Under the pieces are notes generated by a model that did not search any database, had not been told where the DNA came from, and was given only the letters and a program-made list of their open reading frames with translations. This document shows positions 36,100-44,219 of a stretch of DNA of 64,000 nucleotides, one piece after another. Origin of the DNA: CAILHX01 sp046155285 (GTDB lineage Bacteria > Pseudomonadota > Gammaproteobacteria > Burkholderiales > Methylophilaceae); the NCBI GenBank assembly GCA_046155285.1, contig JBJXEA010000010.1, positions 72,815 through 136,814 on the forward strand, written 5' to 3'. The position numbers and the translations under genes were made by a program. Positions within the stretch are counted from its first letter, which is position 1. The number at the start of each line of letters is the position of its first letter.

Positions 36100-36528
36100 C
36101 TAAGCCGCCAATGCGGTCTGCAGCAAAGCATCAACCTCTTCCAGCTCTGCTCGCATACCACTCCAGTCATACATCGGCGCTGCCGCCATCTCCACCCTAG
36201 GCGGCACAAACGGCACTGCTTCTGCCGCTACGGCTGCTGATACTGCACCGCCGGCAGGATTATCTTCCAACTGGTGGCGGGCGCCATTGATGGTGAAGCC
36301 TTGCTCGTACAGCAAATCGCGGATGCGGCGGATGAGAATGACTTCGTGGTGTTGGTAATAGCGCCGGTTGCCTCGACGTTTGACGGGTTTGAGCTGGGTG
36401 AATTCTTGCTCCCAGTAGCGCAGCACGTGTGGTTTTACGCCACACAAATCGCTGACTTCGCCTATGGTGAAGTAGCGTTTGGCGGGGATGGGCGGTAGCG
36501 GAGCCTTGCTAGTGCTTGCCTGCTGCAT
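36100..36528 (-). CDS. MerR family transcriptional regulator
   Basis: 142 aa. The winged-helix DNA-binding domain is at residues about 18-88: KRYFTIGEVSDLCGVKPHVL, then RYWEQEF and RRGNRRYYQHHEV. The C-terminal part is short, with no Cys cluster for metal sensing. A MerR-type gene directly after ihfA is a fixed feature of this cluster in beta- and gammaproteobacteria; its targets are not known. It overlaps the 3' end of ihfA by 20 bases. Confidence 0.9.
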   Translation of the reverse strand: MQQASTSKAPLPPIPAKRYFTIGEVSDLCGVKPHVLRYWEQEFTQLKPVKRRGNRRYYQHHEVILIRRIRDLLYEQGFTINGARHQLEDNPAGGAVSAAVAAEAVPFVPPRVEMAAAPMYDWSGMRAELEEVDALLQTALAA

Positions 36529-36811
36529 AATGGTCTTCTACTGCGGCTTTGAGTTTTTGGCTGGCGTGGAATGTGACTACGCGCCGCGCGGTAATGGGAA
36601 TGCCTTCGCCGGTTTTAGGATTACGGCCGGGGCGTTCGGCTTTTTGGCGCAACTCAAAGTTGCCGAAACCAGAAAGCTTGACGCTGTCGCCCTCTTCCAG
36701 CGAGGTGCGGATTTCTTCAAAAAACGCTTCTACCATGTCTTTGGCTTCGCGTTTATTTAGGCCAACTTGTTCAAACAAAAGGTCGGCTAAGTCGGCTTTG
36801 GTAAGTGTCAT
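36509..36811 (-). CDS. ihfA: Integration host factor subunit alpha
   Basis: 100 aa nucleoid protein that bends DNA as a heterodimer with IhfB. The HU/IHF signature GFGNFELRQKAERPGRNPKT spans residues about 48-67 with the intercalating Pro in GRNPKTGE, and the N-terminal TLTKADLADLLFEQVGLNK is alpha-subunit-like. It lies 26 bases after pheT, the standard position. Confidence 0.96.
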   Translation of the reverse strand: MTLTKADLADLLFEQVGLNKREAKDMVEAFFEEIRTSLEEGDSVKLSGFGNFELRQKAERPGRNPKTGEGIPITARRVVTFHASQKLKAAVEDHYAAGKH

Positions 36812-36837
36812 AATGGTTAAAAATTGTAATTAAGTTG

Positions 36838-39189
36838 TTAGTTACGTAAGGTTGCGTCAAATTGTTGCTGCAAAGTTTTCAACAGCCCTTGCATCGCAGA
36901 ATCAGCTTCCTGATCTGTCAAAGTTTTTTGAGTATCTTGCATAAGCACCAGAAATGCAAGGCTTTTTTTGCCTTGCTCTATGCCTGCGCCACGGTAAATA
37001 TCAAATAAGGCAAGTTCACTCACCACCGTATTCGCAGTTTTTAACATGGCATCCAACATGGTTTGCACGGCCACACTTTCATCAACGACCACGGCCAAAT
37101 CGCGACGTATAGCGGGAAATTTAGGCACTTCTGTGAAAGTGGGGACTAACTGGGTGGTCAGCGCCGCGGCATCCAGCTCGAATAGCACCGCGCTTTGCGG
37201 AAGATCATAGTGCTGCTGCCAGCGCGGGTGCAGTGTGCCGAGGATGCCGATTTGTTTTTCGCCTAACCAAATACCGGCACATTGGCCTGGATGCAAGGCG
37301 TGATGCTGAGCTGCGGCGAATCTCACGCCTATGCCAACAAGCTGTTCTACGTCAGCTTTAACATCATAAAAATCCACGCGACGCGATGCTTCGCCCCATT
37401 GCTCTGGCGCGGCGCTGCCATAGCATAAGCCCGCAATTTTGGTGCTTTGCGCGTAGCCATTTTCCTTGTTAAAACAAGCGCCAATTTCAAAAATCCTTAC
37501 CCGTCCTTGGTTGCGGTTGAGGTTGTAGCAGAGCGCATCCAGCAAGCCACCCATGAGGCTGGAGCGCATCACGCTCATATTGCTGGCGATGGGGTTACGT
37601 AGGGTAATCGGGTTGGGGTTGTTGGCTAGATTTTGCTCCCAAGCCGCATCCACAAAGCTATAGGTAATCGCTTCAAGATAATCTGCGGCGACCAAAACTT
37701 GGCGTAAATCGCGCAAGCTGCGGACATTTTCCGGCGCTGGTAGCATATGCATGAAAGAGTCTGGCGCTAATGCTGGAAGCGCTTCATAGCCGTGCAGGCG
37801 GATGATTTCCTCGATCAAGTCTTCTTCGATAGTGATGTCAAAGCGGTGACTGGGCGGCGTGACCAAAAATTCGCCGTCTTTACTGGTGAAGCTGAACTGT
37901 AAACGGGTCAGCAAGTCGGCGATGGTGGTTTGCGTGAGTGGGATGCCCAACACGGCAATCGCCCTATCCACGCGCAATTTCACTGGGGCACGGCTAGGCA
38001 ATTGCGCGCTGACTTCGGTGATTTCGCCAGCGCTGCCGCCACAAATCTCCAGCACCAATTGCGTAGCGCGCTCCAAGCAGTTGCGCGTGGTGGCAAAATC
38101 CACGCCGCGCTCAAAACGATACGACGAATCGGTAGAAAGCCCCAAACGCCGCGCACGGCCAGAGATGGCGGAAGGCGCGAAAAATGCGCTTTCTAGGAAA
38201 ACGTCGGCGGTAGTGTCAGAAACAGCGGTGCTACTGCCACCCATGATGCCCGCCAATGCAATCGCGCCGCTATCGTCAGCAATGACCAGCATGTCGGCTT
38301 GCAGCGCAGCTTCTTGCTCGTTGAGCAGGGTGATTTTTTCGCCCTCTTTGGCATGGCGCACTTGCACGTCGCCAGCCAGTTTATTCAGGTCAAAAGCGTG
38401 TAGCGGTTGCCCCATTTCCAGCAGCACATAGTTGGTGATGTCCACGATGGCGGAAATTGAGCGCAAACCGCTACGCTCAAGGCGGCGTACCATCCAAGCA
38501 GGCGTTGCTGTTTGTGCGTTCACGCCGTTGACGACCCTGCCGCAATAACGCGGGCAAGCTTGCGCGGCATTGACCGTGACAATTTTTTTCTGCTGGCTAG
38601 TGACGGCGGAGGCGTTGATTTTAGGTAACTTCAATGCGCTATTGGTCAGCGCCGCCACATCACGCGCCACGCCTAATACGCTCAAACAATCACTACGGTT
38701 CGGTGTGAGTTTGAGTTCAAATATTTGGTCGTTCAGGTCGAAATAATCGCGGATGTTTTGCCCTATTGCTGCCTCCATAGGCAGTTCCAACAAGCCTGTC
38801 GCCTCTTCTGCCAAACCAATTTCCTTGGCCGAACACATCATGCCGAAGGACTCCACACCACGCACTTTGGCTTGTTTGATGTCGAACCCCGGCAGCTTGG
38901 CACCCACCAGCGCGCACGGCGCTTTCAGGCCAACAACGGCATTGGCCGCACCGCAGACGATTTGCAGCGGCTCGGCTTGGCCGACATCCACGCGCAACAC
39001 TTGCAGGCGGTCAGCATCAGGATGTTTTTCAGCGCTGAGGATGTGGCCGATGACGACTTGGCTGAATTCCGGCGCAACGGCTTCCAACGCTTCAACCTCT
39101 AAACCCGCCATGGTCAAAACGTGGTCAAGCGCCGCGCTATCCAGCGCAGGATTCACAAACTCACGTAACCAGTTTTCAGAAAATTTCAT
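36838..39189 (-). CDS. pheT: Phenylalanyl-tRNA synthetase beta subunit
   Basis: 783 aa subunit of the alpha2-beta2 enzyme. Order of domains: tRNA-binding EMAP-like domain (residues about 39-150, HPDADRLQVLRVDVG), B3/B4 editing domain (ISAIVDITNYVLLEMGQPLHAFD), B5 (DRAIAVLGIPL), and the C-terminal ferredoxin-like anticodon-binding domain (FPAIRRDLAVVVDESV). Length is that of the bacterial family. It begins 6 bases after pheS. Confidence 0.97.
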   Translation of the reverse strand: MKFSENWLREFVNPALDSAALDHVLTMAGLEVEALEAVAPEFSQVVIGHILSAEKHPDADRLQVLRVDVGQAEPLQIVCGAANAVVGLKAPCALVGAKLPGFDIKQAKVRGVESFGMMCSAKEIGLAEEATGLLELPMEAAIGQNIRDYFDLNDQIFELKLTPNRSDCLSVLGVARDVAALTNSALKLPKINASAVTSQQKKIVTVNAAQACPRYCGRVVNGVNAQTATPAWMVRRLERSGLRSISAIVDITNYVLLEMGQPLHAFDLNKLAGDVQVRHAKEGEKITLLNEQEAALQADMLVIADDSGAIALAGIMGGSSTAVSDTTADVFLESAFFAPSAISGRARRLGLSTDSSYRFERGVDFATTRNCLERATQLVLEICGGSAGEITEVSAQLPSRAPVKLRVDRAIAVLGIPLTQTTIADLLTRLQFSFTSKDGEFLVTPPSHRFDITIEEDLIEEIIRLHGYEALPALAPDSFMHMLPAPENVRSLRDLRQVLVAADYLEAITYSFVDAAWEQNLANNPNPITLRNPIASNMSVMRSSLMGGLLDALCYNLNRNQGRVRIFEIGACFNKENGYAQSTKIAGLCYGSAAPEQWGEASRRVDFYDVKADVEQLVGIGVRFAAAQHHALHPGQCAGIWLGEKQIGILGTLHPRWQQHYDLPQSAVLFELDAAALTTQLVPTFTEVPKFPAIRRDLAVVVDESVAVQTMLDAMLKTANTVVSELALFDIYRGAGIEQGKKSLAFLVLMQDTQKTLTDQEADSAMQGLLKTLQQQFDATLRN

Positions 39190-39195
39190 CTTGTA

Positions 39196-40179
39196 TCAGG
39201 AAAATTGTTTGAGGAAACGCAGATCGTTCTCGAAGAACAATCTCAAGTCATTCACGCCATAGCGCAGCATCGCCAAGCGCTCCACGCCTAAGCCAAAAGC
39301 AAACCCGCGATATTGCTCGCTATCAACCCCAACATTTTTCAACACATTGGGATGCACCATGCCGCAACCGCCGATTTCCAGCCACTTTTCACCCCAACTC
39401 ATGTCCATTTCAGCGGATGGTTCAGTGAAAGGAAAAAACGACGGGCGAAAGCGCACGGTCAAATCGTCGCGCTCAAAAAAGCGTTGTAGAAAATCCTGCA
39501 CCACGCCTTTGAGGTTGGCAAAACTCACATTTTCATCTACCCAAAGGCCTTCTACCTGGTGGAACATAGGCGAGTGAGTCGCGTCGGAGTCCACACGGTA
39601 AACCCGCCCTGGCGAGATGATGCGTAAAGGCGGCTTTTTATTCTGCATATATCGAATCTGCACTGGCGAAGTGTGGGTACGCAACACATGACTGTCGTCC
39701 ACGTAGAAAGTGTCGTGCATGGCTCTGGCAGGGTGATCTTCGGGGATGTTGAGCGCGGTGAAATTGTGGAAATCGGTCTCGATTTCCGGCCCTTCCGCCA
39801 CTTCAAAACCAATAGAATGAAATAACTCTTCGATGCGCTGCAAAGTCAGCGTCACGGGATGTAAACCACCTTGCGTCTTGCCACGTCCAGGCAGAGTCAC
39901 ATCTATGGTTTCAGAGCTTAATTTTTGTGCCTGCGCGTCGTTGAGGATAGCTTCACGCCTTGTGTTCAGCGCTTCTTCCACCGCTTGCTTGGCGACATTG
40001 ATTGCTGCTCCTGCTGCGGGGCGCTCTTCTGCGGACAACTTGCCTAAACCTTTGAGTTGCTCGGTCAACACGCCGCTCTTGCCTAAAAACTTGGCTTTAG
40101 CCTGTTCTAAATCGGCAATGGAATCGGCTGCAGCGAATGCAGCTTGGGCTTCCTTGATGATGGTGTCGAATTGGCTCAT
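39196..40179 (-). CDS. pheS: Phenylalanyl-tRNA synthetase alpha subunit
   Basis: 327 aa catalytic subunit, class II. Motif 2 region is THTSPVQIRYMQNKKPPLRI with RVYRVDSDATHSPMFHQVEG; motif 3 is GFAFGLGVERLAMLRYG; the N-terminal coiled coil covers residues about 1-90. It follows the rplT terminator, and I see no pheM-like leader peptide between the two. Confidence 0.97.
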   Translation of the reverse strand: MSQFDTIIKEAQAAFAAADSIADLEQAKAKFLGKSGVLTEQLKGLGKLSAEERPAAGAAINVAKQAVEEALNTRREAILNDAQAQKLSSETIDVTLPGRGKTQGGLHPVTLTLQRIEELFHSIGFEVAEGPEIETDFHNFTALNIPEDHPARAMHDTFYVDDSHVLRTHTSPVQIRYMQNKKPPLRIISPGRVYRVDSDATHSPMFHQVEGLWVDENVSFANLKGVVQDFLQRFFERDDLTVRFRPSFFPFTEPSAEMDMSWGEKWLEIGGCGMVHPNVLKNVGVDSEQYRGFAFGLGVERLAMLRYGVNDLRLFFENDLRFLKQFS

Positions 40180-40209
40180 GGATTCAGTATTTTAGACGCT
40201 TTGGAACAA

Positions 40210-40239
40210 AAAAAGGGAGGCTGGTAAGCCTCCCTTTTT
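40210..40239 (-). terminator. Terminator between rplT and pheS
   Basis: A 13-bp perfect stem (AAAAAGGGAGGCT / AGCCTCCCTTTTT) with a 4-base loop, 13 bases after the rplT stop, with a run of seven T on the minus strand. It is nearly symmetrical and could act in both directions. Confidence 0.88.
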
Positions 40240-40252
40240 AACCACAGTTTAC

Positions 40253-40615
40253 TTATGCTGCGGTCAGGTTGGCTTTGGCCATTTCTGCAAACTTCGCAAA
40301 AGCTGGCTTATCAAAAATCGCCATATCTGACAACACCTTACGATCCACTTCAACTGCGGCTTTTTTCAAGCCATGCATGAAGCGGCTATAGGTCAAACCG
40401 CATTCACGCGCACCGGCGTTGATACGGGCAATCCACAGGGTACGGAACTGACGCTTCCTTTGACGGCGGTCACGGTAGGCATATTGCCCGGCCTTCATTA
40501 CCGCTTCTTTGGCGACGCGGTAAACATTTTTACGGCGACCGCGGTAACCCTTGGCGGCGTCTAATACTTTTTTGTGTCGTGCGCGGGCGATGACACCACG
40601 TTTTACTCTAGGCAT
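40253..40615 (-). CDS. rplT: 50S ribosomal protein L20
   Basis: 120 aa, very basic, with the family start PRVKRGVIARARHKKVLDAA and the block YAYRDRRQRKRQFRTLWIAR. It binds 23S rRNA early in 50S assembly and in some bacteria represses its own operon. It follows rpmI by 12 bases. Confidence 0.98.
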   Translation of the reverse strand: MPRVKRGVIARARHKKVLDAAKGYRGRRKNVYRVAKEAVMKAGQYAYRDRRQRKRQFRTLWIARINAGARECGLTYSRFMHGLKKAAVEVDRKVLSDMAIFDKPAFAKFAEMAKANLTAA

Positions 40616-40627
40616 GTCTTTTCTCCC

Positions 40628-40825
40628 TTATGCGAACGGCAACATAGCGCGGATGGATTTCACATCACTCGCCACGACATTAACGGAACCACGCAATTGA
40701 CGCTTAGCTTTGGTGGTTTTCTTGGTGAGGATATGGCGCTTAAACGCTTGTCCCCGCTTGATGGAACCGCCGGCGCGAATCTTAAAGCGCTTAGCTGCAC
40801 CACTTTTGGTCTTCATCTTGGGCAT
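40628..40825 (-). CDS. rpmI: 50S ribosomal protein L35
   Basis: 65 aa basic protein (MPKMKTKSGAAKRFKIRAGG, ending MLPFA). Order infC-rpmI-rplT is conserved. Confidence 0.98.
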   Translation of the reverse strand: MPKMKTKSGAAKRFKIRAGGSIKRGQAFKRHILTKKTTKAKRQLRGSVNVVASDVKSIRAMLPFA

Positions 40826-40900
40826 TTTGTACTCCTAATTAAAATTTAAGCAGGCGATCGGGCATCCCATTTAGCCACGTCACCTACAATATAGTGAAGA

Positions 40901-41428
40901 TTATGCCTTCACCTTTTTTATGGGGTTCAGCACCATCACCAGCTGCCGACCTTCCATTTTTGGATATTGCTCCACCGTTGCGTGCTCGGCCAGATCAGCC
41001 TCAATACGTTTCAGCAGCGCATGTCCAAATTCCTGATGGGTGATTTCCCGTCCGCGAAAACGCAAGGTAATCTTAGCCTTGTCGCCCTCACCTAAAAACC
41101 GCACCAAATTGCGTATTTTTACGTTGTAATCACCGTCGTCCGTGCCCGGACGAAACTTCACTTCTTTAACCTGAACCTGCTTTTGCTTCAATTTAGCTTC
41201 GTGCTGTTTTTTGCTTTCACGGTATTTGAACTTACCGTAATCCATCAAACGACATACTGGTGGTTTAGCCGTTGGCGCGATTTCCACTAAATCAATCTCG
41301 GCCTCTTCAGCCAGCGCCAATGCTTGTTGCAAACTGACGATGCCCAACGGCTCACCTTCAACCCCCACCAGACGAATCTCTTGCGCCGTAATGTCGCTGT
41401 TGATTCGTGTATCTTTATCTTGAGCTAT
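40901..41428 (-). CDS. infC: Translation initiation factor IF-3, with apparent ATA start
   Basis: 175 aa if started at ATA 41428. The reading frame begins IAQDKDTRINSDITAQEIRL, the usual IF-3 N-terminus, and a GGAG ribosome site lies 8 bases upstream of the ATA. No ATG, GTG or TTG occurs in frame between that site and GTG 41368, where a start would delete about 20 conserved residues. IF-3 normally rejects rare start codons, and infC of E. coli uses AUU so that IF-3 represses its own translation; an ATA start would do the same. N-domain, linker and C-domain (VKFRPGTDDGDYNVKIRNLV, ILRF-type ITLRFRGREITHQEFG) are complete. It starts 48 bases after thrS. Confidence 0.93.
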   Translation of the reverse strand: MAQDKDTRINSDITAQEIRLVGVEGEPLGIVSLQQALALAEEAEIDLVEIAPTAKPPVCRLMDYGKFKYRESKKQHEAKLKQKQVQVKEVKFRPGTDDGDYNVKIRNLVRFLGEGDKAKITLRFRGREITHQEFGHALLKRIEADLAEHATVEQYPKMEGRQLVMVLNPIKKVKA

Positions 41429-41476
41429 AGCAAATTCTCCAAATCCATTAAATAAATTGACCGTGCCACCTTTGAG

Positions 41477-43384
41477 CTAATTCCTATCAGTCACTTCCGC
41501 CAGCAACTTGTCTATCAAGTCTGCGACTGGCATAGAACCTAGGTCTTCGCCCTTGCGGGTACGCACGGCCACTTGCCCACTTTGCATTTCACGCTCGCCT
41601 GCCACCAGAATATAAGGCAGTCGCTGTAGGCTATGTTCGCGGATTTTATAGCTTATTTTCTCATTTCTCAAGTCTGATTGTACGCGCAAGCCCTTTTGTT
41701 GCATTTGTGCAACAACCTTCTGCACGTATTCGGCCTGCGCTTCGGTGATGCACATCGCCACTGCCTGCACTGGCGACAGCCACAGCGGGAACATCCCAGC
41801 GTAATGCTCAATGAGAATACCGAGGAAACGCTCCATGCTACCCACGATGGCGCGATGCAGCATCACTGGTGGTTTGCGCGAATTATCCTCGGCCACATAC
41901 TCAGCCCCCAATCGCACCGGTAGGTTGAAATCCAGTTGTATGGTGCCGACTTGCCACAAACGCCCAATGCTATCTTTCAGCGTGAACTCGACTTTAGGCC
42001 CATAAAACGCACCTTCACCCGGTTGCAAGTCGTACGCCAGATTATTTTGCTTGAGCGCGGCAGCCAAGTCAGTCTCAGCCTTATCCCAAGTTTCATCCGA
42101 ACCCACGCGCTTTTCGGGGCGAGTGGAAAGCTTGACCAACACATCTTCAAAGCCGAAATCCTTGTACACGCCTTGCAGCATGACGATAAACGCTGAGACC
42201 TCGGACTGGATTTGCTCTTCGGTACAGAAAATATGTGCGTCGTCCTGTGTAAAGCCGCGCACGCGCATCAGGCCATGCAACGAACCAGACGGCTCATTGC
42301 GGTGGCATGAGCCAAACTCAGCCAGACGCAACGGCAATTCACGATAGCTATGCAAACCATGATTGAAAATCTGTACGTGCCCGGGGCAATTCATCGGCTT
42401 CACCGCATAGTCGCGGTTTTCCGAAGACGTGGTGAACATATTGTCGCGATAATTTTCCCAGTGGCCGGACTTCTCCCACAGACTTCTATCCATCACCGTC
42501 GGCGTTTTTACTTCCTGATAGCCATATTCCACGAACTTGGCGCGCATGTATTGTTCCACCTGCTGCCACAGCGTCCAGCCTTTGGGGTGCCAGAACACCA
42601 TACCGGGTGCTTCCTCCTGCATGTGGAACAACTCTAAATGCTTGCCCAGCTTACGATGGTCACGCTTTTCGGCTTCTTCCAGCGCATGCAGATAAGCGTC
42701 TTGGTCTTCCTTCTTTGCCCATGCAGTACCGTAAATACGTTGCAGCATTTCGTTCTTGGAATCGCCCCTCCAGTAAGCACCCGCTACCTTCATCAGCTTG
42801 AACACCTTTAGCTTTCCGGTAGAAGGCACGTGAGGGCCACGGCACAAGTCGGTGAACTCGCCTTCGGTATAAAGCGAAACATCTTCACCGGCTGGAATAC
42901 TGCCAATAATCTCGGCTTTGTAGTGTTCTTTGATGGATTTGAAATAGGCTACGGCTTCGTCGCGCGGCAATACTTTTCTGGTCACTGGAACGTCTTTTTT
43001 CGACAATTCCGCCATGCGCTTCTCGATGGCTTCCAAGTCTTCTGGCGTAAATGGGCGCTTGTATGAAAAATCGTAGAAAAAACCGTTGTCTATGACAGGC
43101 CCAATAGTCACTTGCGCATCAGGAAATAGCTCTTTCACCGCGTAAGCCAGCAAATGCGCGGTGGAATGGCGGATAACTTCCAGCCCTTCGGGATTCTTGT
43201 CGGTGATAATCGCCAAATCCACATTTTCAGCAATCAGGTAAGAAGTATCCACCAGCGTGCCATTGACCTTGCCTGCTAGCGCCGCCTTGGCCAAGCCCGC
43301 ACCTATGCTCATCGCCACATCGGCGACGGTCAGCGGCGCATCAAAACTGCGCTCAGAGCCATCAGGTAAACGAACTACAGGCAT
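41477..43384 (-). CDS. thrS: Threonyl-tRNA synthetase
   Basis: 635 aa class II synthetase. Domain order: TGS (MPVVRLPDGSERSFDAPLTV), the editing domain with HSTAHLLAYAVKELFP and the Cys-containing TDLCRGPHVPSTG, the catalytic core with zinc ligand MNCPGHVQIF and motif 3 HRAIVGSMERFLGILIEHY, and the anticodon-binding domain at the C-terminus. ATG 43384 gives the family N-terminus; an ATG two codons earlier is also possible, and the frame upstream of that reads through the tRNA gap and is not plausible coding. Confidence 0.97.
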   Translation of the reverse strand: MPVVRLPDGSERSFDAPLTVADVAMSIGAGLAKAALAGKVNGTLVDTSYLIAENVDLAIITDKNPEGLEVIRHSTAHLLAYAVKELFPDAQVTIGPVIDNGFFYDFSYKRPFTPEDLEAIEKRMAELSKKDVPVTRKVLPRDEAVAYFKSIKEHYKAEIIGSIPAGEDVSLYTEGEFTDLCRGPHVPSTGKLKVFKLMKVAGAYWRGDSKNEMLQRIYGTAWAKKEDQDAYLHALEEAEKRDHRKLGKHLELFHMQEEAPGMVFWHPKGWTLWQQVEQYMRAKFVEYGYQEVKTPTVMDRSLWEKSGHWENYRDNMFTTSSENRDYAVKPMNCPGHVQIFNHGLHSYRELPLRLAEFGSCHRNEPSGSLHGLMRVRGFTQDDAHIFCTEEQIQSEVSAFIVMLQGVYKDFGFEDVLVKLSTRPEKRVGSDETWDKAETDLAAALKQNNLAYDLQPGEGAFYGPKVEFTLKDSIGRLWQVGTIQLDFNLPVRLGAEYVAEDNSRKPPVMLHRAIVGSMERFLGILIEHYAGMFPLWLSPVQAVAMCITEAQAEYVQKVVAQMQQKGLRVQSDLRNEKISYKIREHSLQRLPYILVAGEREMQSGQVAVRTRKGEDLGSMPVADLIDKLLAEVTDRN

Positions 43385-43441
43385 AAACATCCCCGCAAAA
43401 ACAACAAAAGCCGCGAACGGCTCTGTCATTGGTCATAAAGT

Positions 43442-43518
43442 TGGTAGGCGCGATTGGACTCGAACCAACGACCCCCACCATGTCAAGGTGGTGCTCTAAC
43501 CAGCTGAGCTACGCGCCT
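43442..43518 (-). tRNA. tRNA-Val (GAC)
   Basis: 77 nt cloverleaf with encoded CCA, acceptor AGGCGCG / CGCGCCT, anticodon loop CTTGACATG giving GAC, and T-loop TTCGAGT. It lies 57 bases upstream of thrS on the same strand and probably shares its transcript. Confidence 0.96.
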
Positions 43519-43532
43519 GTAAAGAGGTGCGG

Positions 43533-43561
43533 ATTGTACAGAAAAGGCGCTTAAGGCGCAA
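43533..43561 (-). promoter_or_regulatory. Promoter of the tRNA-Val-thrS unit
   Basis: Leftward TTGCGC (43561-43556), 17-base spacer, TACAAT (43538-43533); the -10 box ends 14 bases before the tRNA. Confidence 0.7.
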
Positions 43562-43651
43562 CGCGACGATGCTCAAATAAGCACCGCTGGAACTTATGCC
43601 GAAGGAGAACGCTCCACTGTGATGTAATCAATCTTTAGGACTTAGAAAATC

Positions 43652-44179
43652 ATGTGGAAACTACTCATCATGGCCTTTATCGCAACTCCCACTTTAGCCG
43701 CAGGCGAATGTCCAGCGCTACTCAACCATCAATTTCAAACGCTGCAAGGCAAAACGCTGAATTTGTGCGATTACCAAGACAAACCGATTGTGGTGGTAAA
43801 CACCGCCAGCAAATGCGGGTTTACGCCGCAATTTGAAAAGCTGGAAAGTTTGTATCAGCAATATCAAGCGCAAGGCTTGCTGGTAGTGGGTTTCCCTTCG
43901 AATGACTTTCGGCAGGAACTCGCCGACAATAAGGAAATCGGCAGCTTTTGCAAGCTAACGTATGGCGTTAAATTTCCGATGGTAAGCAAGGGCTCGGTCA
44001 CCGGAGTCAATGCCAATCCGTTTTATAAACAGCTGGCGGAAGCTACCGGTAAACAACCGCAGTGGAATTTCTATAAATATGTGATTAGTCCGGGCGGAAA
44101 ATCGGTGGCGGTATTTGAAAGCACGGTGCAACCAGATGCGCCTGAAATCATGAAGCTAATCACGCCAGCATTAAAGTAA
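43652..44179 (+). CDS. Exported glutathione peroxidase-family protein
   Basis: 175 aa thiol peroxidase with a signal peptide (MWKLLIMAFIATPTLA, then AGECP), so periplasmic. Peroxidatic Cys55 is in NTASKCGFTPQ and Trp138-Asn139 in QPQWNFYK, as in the family. The usual FPCNQF segment reads FPSNDF (residues 81-86), so the catalytic Gln appears as Asp. Cys100 in EIGSFC could be the resolving thiol. Thioredoxin-type reductants are more likely than glutathione for such Cys enzymes. Additional Cys20 and Cys39 lie in the mature N-terminus. It stands alone between tRNA-Val and a PLP decarboxylase. Confidence 0.88.
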   Translation: MWKLLIMAFIATPTLAAGECPALLNHQFQTLQGKTLNLCDYQDKPIVVVNTASKCGFTPQFEKLESLYQQYQAQGLLVVGFPSNDFRQELADNKEIGSFCKLTYGVKFPMVSKGSVTGVNANPFYKQLAEATGKQPQWNFYKYVISPGGKSVAVFESTVQPDAPEIMKLITPALK

Positions 44180-44219
44180 TTTTCAAAGCAGCAATCGTGT
44201 AAGCGCTTGAACATTCCCC

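Noticed and set aside
40180..40252. A pheM-type leader and attenuator between rplT and pheS
   Set aside because: The gap between the rplT stop and the terminator is only 13 bases, too short for a leader peptide, so the hairpin is treated as a plain terminator.
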